Positions 61,073 through 64,000 of a stretch of 64,000 nt of DNA are shown one piece after another; position 1 is the first letter of the stretch; each line of letters begins with the position of its first letter. Below the pieces are notes generated by a model. It ran no database searches and was not told the origin of the DNA. It saw only the letters and a list, made by a program, of their open reading frames with translations. The position numbers and the translations under genes are program-made. The stretch comes from Virgisporangium aurantiacum (GTDB lineage Bacteria; Actinomycetota; Actinomycetes; Mycobacteriales; Micromonosporaceae). Location: positions 119,353 to 183,352 of the forward strand of contig NZ_BOPG01000043.1 of the NCBI RefSeq assembly GCF_016863635.1. The letters are read 5' to 3'.

Positions 61073-63117
61073 GGACGGGGCGGCCTTCCGGACGTGAAGT
61101 CATAGACACTGCGGAGGGAATCGGGCGAGGCCTCGCGAACCGCACCCCGGACGGCGCCGTAGAGGGGATTTCGACGTGCGTAGGCGGCGCCGAGTGCCCC
61201 GCCGATCGTGCCGAAGCCGATCCGTGCGGTCTTTCGCGCGGTCACCCGCGTCGCGGTCCCGCCCAGCTGGGCGGCCCTTCGCGCCAGGTCGCCGTCCTGA
61301 TGGAACGCGGTGCTGCCGGAGAAGTTCAACGTGAACGCGTCGGCGAACCGCCTCCGGTAGATCAGCCCGAAGAGGGCGATCGTGCAGATCAGCAGCAGCT
61401 TCATGAGATATGGCATCGGAATGGTCAGGACGACGCCGTAGATGGACACCAACAGGCCCACGAACAACCCGAGCACTATCCGTTTGATGAACGTACCCAG
61501 AAGCAGTTCCAGCCAGCGGAGGAACACCTGGACGCCGAATCCGGGTATCAGCCCGATCAGGAACGCGACCGGTGCCATCAGCGCGAGCATGATCGTGCCG
61601 ACCTGAAGTGTCAGGTACGCGAGCGACACGAGGATGAGGACGATCGCTATCGACGACGAACCGATCAGGGCGAGAATGGCGATCTGGAACCGTTCGTCGG
61701 CCCTGCCGCCGCTCCAGTGCTCCCAGTACTTCTTGTTCTTCTTGGCATCGACGTCCTTCCACTCACCCCACTTGGGAAACTGGTCGTCGTCGGCGCCGAA
61801 GACCTCCTGGCGCATCGTGGCGCGGTCACAGGCCTTGCCGGAGAACGAACTCGGCGGCCGTTCGACCACCGGGATGTTCTTGCAGATGTCGGCGGAGAAG
61901 TCGTTACCGCGATAAGTGCGCGCATCGGTGTAGCGTCGCGGATTGTCGTTGCGGTTACGGTCCTTGTTCGCCTCGATGTCGTCGAACGAGTATGCCTTGT
62001 GCATCAGGATCCGCTGGGCGAGAGCCATGTCCTGGGTCGGCGGGCCCGGTCCGCCGCCGTCCAGATTGGGTAATGGGCGTTCGTAACTGCCGATCATGCC
62101 GATCGCCCACGGCACGAAGATCGTCACGTTGTAGAAGTTCTCGGCGGCGCACTCCAGCGCCATGTCGCGGCTCGCTCGTGACTCCTCCTCCCCGGCCGGA
62201 GCAGCACTTCCGGTCTTCACCCCCTTGTTCGTTTCGCAGTCGGTGCCCGAGAATGCCGCGAGAACCACGATCGTTATCTCGTTGGTCCAGTCGTTGAAGG
62301 TCTTCAGAACGGTTGCGGCCTGTGGCTTCCCCTGCGGGCCGGGTACCCCGCCGTAGACGAGCGCGAGGCCGGCGACGACGACCATCCAGGCGAACTTGCC
62401 GAGTACCTCCGACGCGGCGGCGCGGCCGATCAGCCACCTCCAGGCGATCACCAACGCGCCGATCAGGGTGGCGACGGCGGCCAGATGCAGGTAGACGTTG
62501 ACGTGGGCCTGCCGGATGATCTGGTCGAGGGTGGCCGTGCCGCCGGCGACCCTGGTGTCCGGGGCGAGGAAGACGTCGAGCAGTAGTCCCTTGAACGTCC
62601 ACATGAAGATGGCGATCGCGAGTGCCGACAGATCCCGGGCGATCCCGAACAACGCGTTCGCCGCGAAGTTCACGACCAGTCGGGTGTCGAAACAGTCCAG
62701 CCAGAACGTGCTCCAGTCGGTACCGGCCGTACCGTACTGGGCCCAGTTGGTCTTGGGTGTCCTACCGGCCACGCGCCGGTTGACGTACTCCTCCTGGAGC
62801 AGTTCGCCCACGATGCCGTCGCTGGCCCGGTCGGGGCTGAACAACTTCCGCCAGCCGCAGAAGTTCCATTCCGACTCGGCGTGCGCCGGCGAGCCGCCCG
62901 CCACCAGTCCGCCGGCGGCCACCAGCACGAGGGTGAGGGTGGCGACCCGCCGCAGCCATCGGCGGGAGGTCATGCCGGCACGTGCCCCACCGCGCAGGAG
63001 CAGCCCGGTGACGCCGGCGCGGGTGCGCCTGCGCTCGTCCCGGGCGACCCCGTTCAGAAATGCGACGTCGACGGCTTCGAGCCGTCGCGTCAGCGCCGGC
63101 ATCCGGTGACCCTTCAT
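61069..63117 (-). CDS. VirB6/TrbL-like membrane channel protein
   Basis: A 682-residue protein. A signal-like helix near residues 52-75 is followed by about seven to eight membrane helices, in two groups separated by a 200-residue loop with several cysteines. The arrangement fits VirB6/TrbL inner-membrane channel proteins. A GAGGTGA ribosome binding site precedes the ATG. The C-terminal 60 residues are basic and cytoplasmic. It follows virB4 by nine bases. Confidence 0.75.
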   Translation of the reverse strand: MKGHRMPALTRRLEAVDVAFLNGVARDERRRTRAGVTGLLLRGGARAGMTSRRWLRRVATLTLVLVAAGGLVAGGSPAHAESEWNFCGWRKLFSPDRASDGIVGELLQEEYVNRRVAGRTPKTNWAQYGTAGTDWSTFWLDCFDTRLVVNFAANALFGIARDLSALAIAIFMWTFKGLLLDVFLAPDTRVAGGTATLDQIIRQAHVNVYLHLAAVATLIGALVIAWRWLIGRAAASEVLGKFAWMVVVAGLALVYGGVPGPQGKPQAATVLKTFNDWTNEITIVVLAAFSGTDCETNKGVKTGSAAPAGEEESRASRDMALECAAENFYNVTIFVPWAIGMIGSYERPLPNLDGGGPGPPTQDMALAQRILMHKAYSFDDIEANKDRNRNDNPRRYTDARTYRGNDFSADICKNIPVVERPPSSFSGKACDRATMRQEVFGADDDQFPKWGEWKDVDAKKNKKYWEHWSGGRADERFQIAILALIGSSSIAIVLILVSLAYLTLQVGTIMLALMAPVAFLIGLIPGFGVQVFLRWLELLLGTFIKRIVLGLFVGLLVSIYGVVLTIPMPYLMKLLLICTIALFGLIYRRRFADAFTLNFSGSTAFHQDGDLARRAAQLGGTATRVTARKTARIGFGTIGGALGAAYARRNPLYGAVRGAVREASPDSLRSVYDFTSGRPPRP

Positions 63118-63126
63118 CGATTCACC

Positions 63127-64000
63127 TCACGTGACAGGCTGTGGCTCGGTCGGGGTGCCGGAGCCCGGTTGGGTGATGACGCGGCCGGCGGTGTCGGTGA
63201 CGATGCGGCGGGCGGCGGCCTGGATGCGGCCCGACCCATCGTCGGGTGTGGAGTCGAAGGCGGCGACGACGTCGGGCAGGTAGGCCATGTCGACCCGCAT
63301 GGTGCCGACGTGGCCGCGGATGTCGCGCATGATGCATTCGGAATCGTGACCGGTGGGCAGGGTCGCGATGGCCTGCCGGTGTTCGGGGGTGTCGGTGATG
63401 CGGAGGAGTTCGAGGTCCGCGCCGATCTCGGTGGGGTCTTCGGAGCGGAAGATGAACATGGTGGTGAGGCAGTTGCGGACGTCTTCGGCGAGGAGGTCCT
63501 TGGCGTTCTGGGAGACGAGCACCAGCGCGGTGTTGCGCGACCGGCCGAGCCGGGCGACCTCGGCGACGAGTTGTTCACCCTGCTGGGTCTGTGTGATGGC
63601 CCATGCTTCGTCGATGACGAGTGCCTTCGGCCCCGTGTACATCGGGTCGGTGACGAGCTGCCGGGTGTAGGTGGTCACGAGGTACAGGAGGGTGACGGAC
63701 AGGCGCTGGGCGTAGGTGTAGCGGTCGACCGAGATCTGGGCGGTCGGCAGGGACAGGCCGGCGAGGGTGATGATGGTGAGCCGATTGCGGGCGACCTTCA
63801 CCTCGGTGCGGGCTTCGGAGAAGCAGAGATTGCCCAGCGGAAGTTCGCTGATGACTTCGAGGAGGCCGCCCATGGACCGGGCGACGGCCATCTGCTGCTC
63901 GATGTAGGCGGTGCGGTCGGGTTGGGTCGCTTCGACACCGCCGGCGAGGAGGAGATCCACGACCTTACGGAGGTTGGGCGTCGGCCGCCTCGACACGAGG
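63127..64000 (-). CDS. VirB4-like ATPase, C-terminal part
   Basis: The end of a VirB4/TraE-type conjugation ATPase that continues beyond the window. Walker B is in KALVIDEAWAI, followed by the conserved VAEVARLGRSRNTALVLVSQNAKDLL and the TMFIFRSEDPTEIG region. It powers channel assembly and transport. The N-terminal domain and Walker A lie outside the window. It is the first visible gene of the secretion operon. Confidence 0.9.
   Translation of the reverse strand, partial: LVSRRPTPNLRKVVDLLLAGGVEATQPDRTAYIEQQMAVARSMGGLLEVISELPLGNLCFSEARTEVKVARNRLTIITLAGLSLPTAQISVDRYTYAQRLSVTLLYLVTTYTRQLVTDPMYTGPKALVIDEAWAITQTQQGEQLVAEVARLGRSRNTALVLVSQNAKDLLAEDVRNCLTTMFIFRSEDPTEIGADLELLRITDTPEHRQAIATLPTGHDSECIMRDIRGHVGTMRVDMAYLPDVVAAFDSTPDDGSGRIQAAARRIVTDTAGRVITQPGSGTPTEPQPVT

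Overview
The window is a chromosome segment of a high-GC actinomycete. The conserved gene order (trmD-rplS-lepB-lepB-Nudix-rnhB-DUF2469, then xerC-dprA-comM-yraN, then rpsB-tsf-pyrH-frr-cdsA-rlmN) and the protein sequences point to Micromonosporaceae or a close relative. That placement is inference, because no search could be run. Gene coordinates below include the stop codon.

Bases 1-22,700 are core chromosome: tRNA modification, ribosomal proteins, two tandem signal peptidases I, RNase HII, a recombination and DNA-uptake block on the minus strand (xerC, dprA, comM, yraN), translation factors, UMP kinase, CDP-diacylglycerol synthase and RlmN. Oddities include a XerC with a repeat-encoded insert, a DivIVA-like protein with two large low-complexity blocks, and an ACT-domain gene whose tail lies antisense to an aminotransferase.

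Bases 22,700-31,330 hold a metallo-beta-lactamase/Rieske fusion, a TetR/MMPL divergent pair, a GNAT acetyltransferase, a wall-anchored 5'-nucleotidase and three related small secreted proteins with TasA-like amino termini.

Bases 31,330-39,600 are an accessory island of visibly lower GC. It has a scrapyard of dead mobile elements: an IS701-type transposase gene split by a 432-bp MITE-like element with an exact 5-bp target duplication, an IS630-type remnant and a possible group II intron end. Next comes a small Pel-like exopolysaccharide locus (a putative glycoside hydrolase divergent from pelG-like and pelF-like genes), then an EamA transporter pseudogene and two small genes of unknown function.

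Bases 39,650-51,800 carry a large LuxR-family ATPase regulator, two serine hydrolases, a rhodanese, membrane proteins, a membrane-anchored M16 peptidase, a TPR-like protein and a DHA2-type efflux pump.

Bases 51,900-55,780 look like a small peptide-export locus. A secreted six-cysteine peptide is divergent from a redoxin, an ABC exporter and an S26 leader-peptidase-like protein whose reading frame runs without a stop into a TetR regulator. This is the best candidate for an undescribed system in the window.

Bases 55,857-64,000 are a minus-strand type IV secretion/conjugation operon: VirB4 ATPase (cut by the window end), a VirB6-like membrane protein, a VirB8-like anchored protein, a three-domain cell-wall hydrolase, a membrane protein and a VirD4/TraG coupling ATPase. 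No tRNA, rRNA or CRISPR array was seen.
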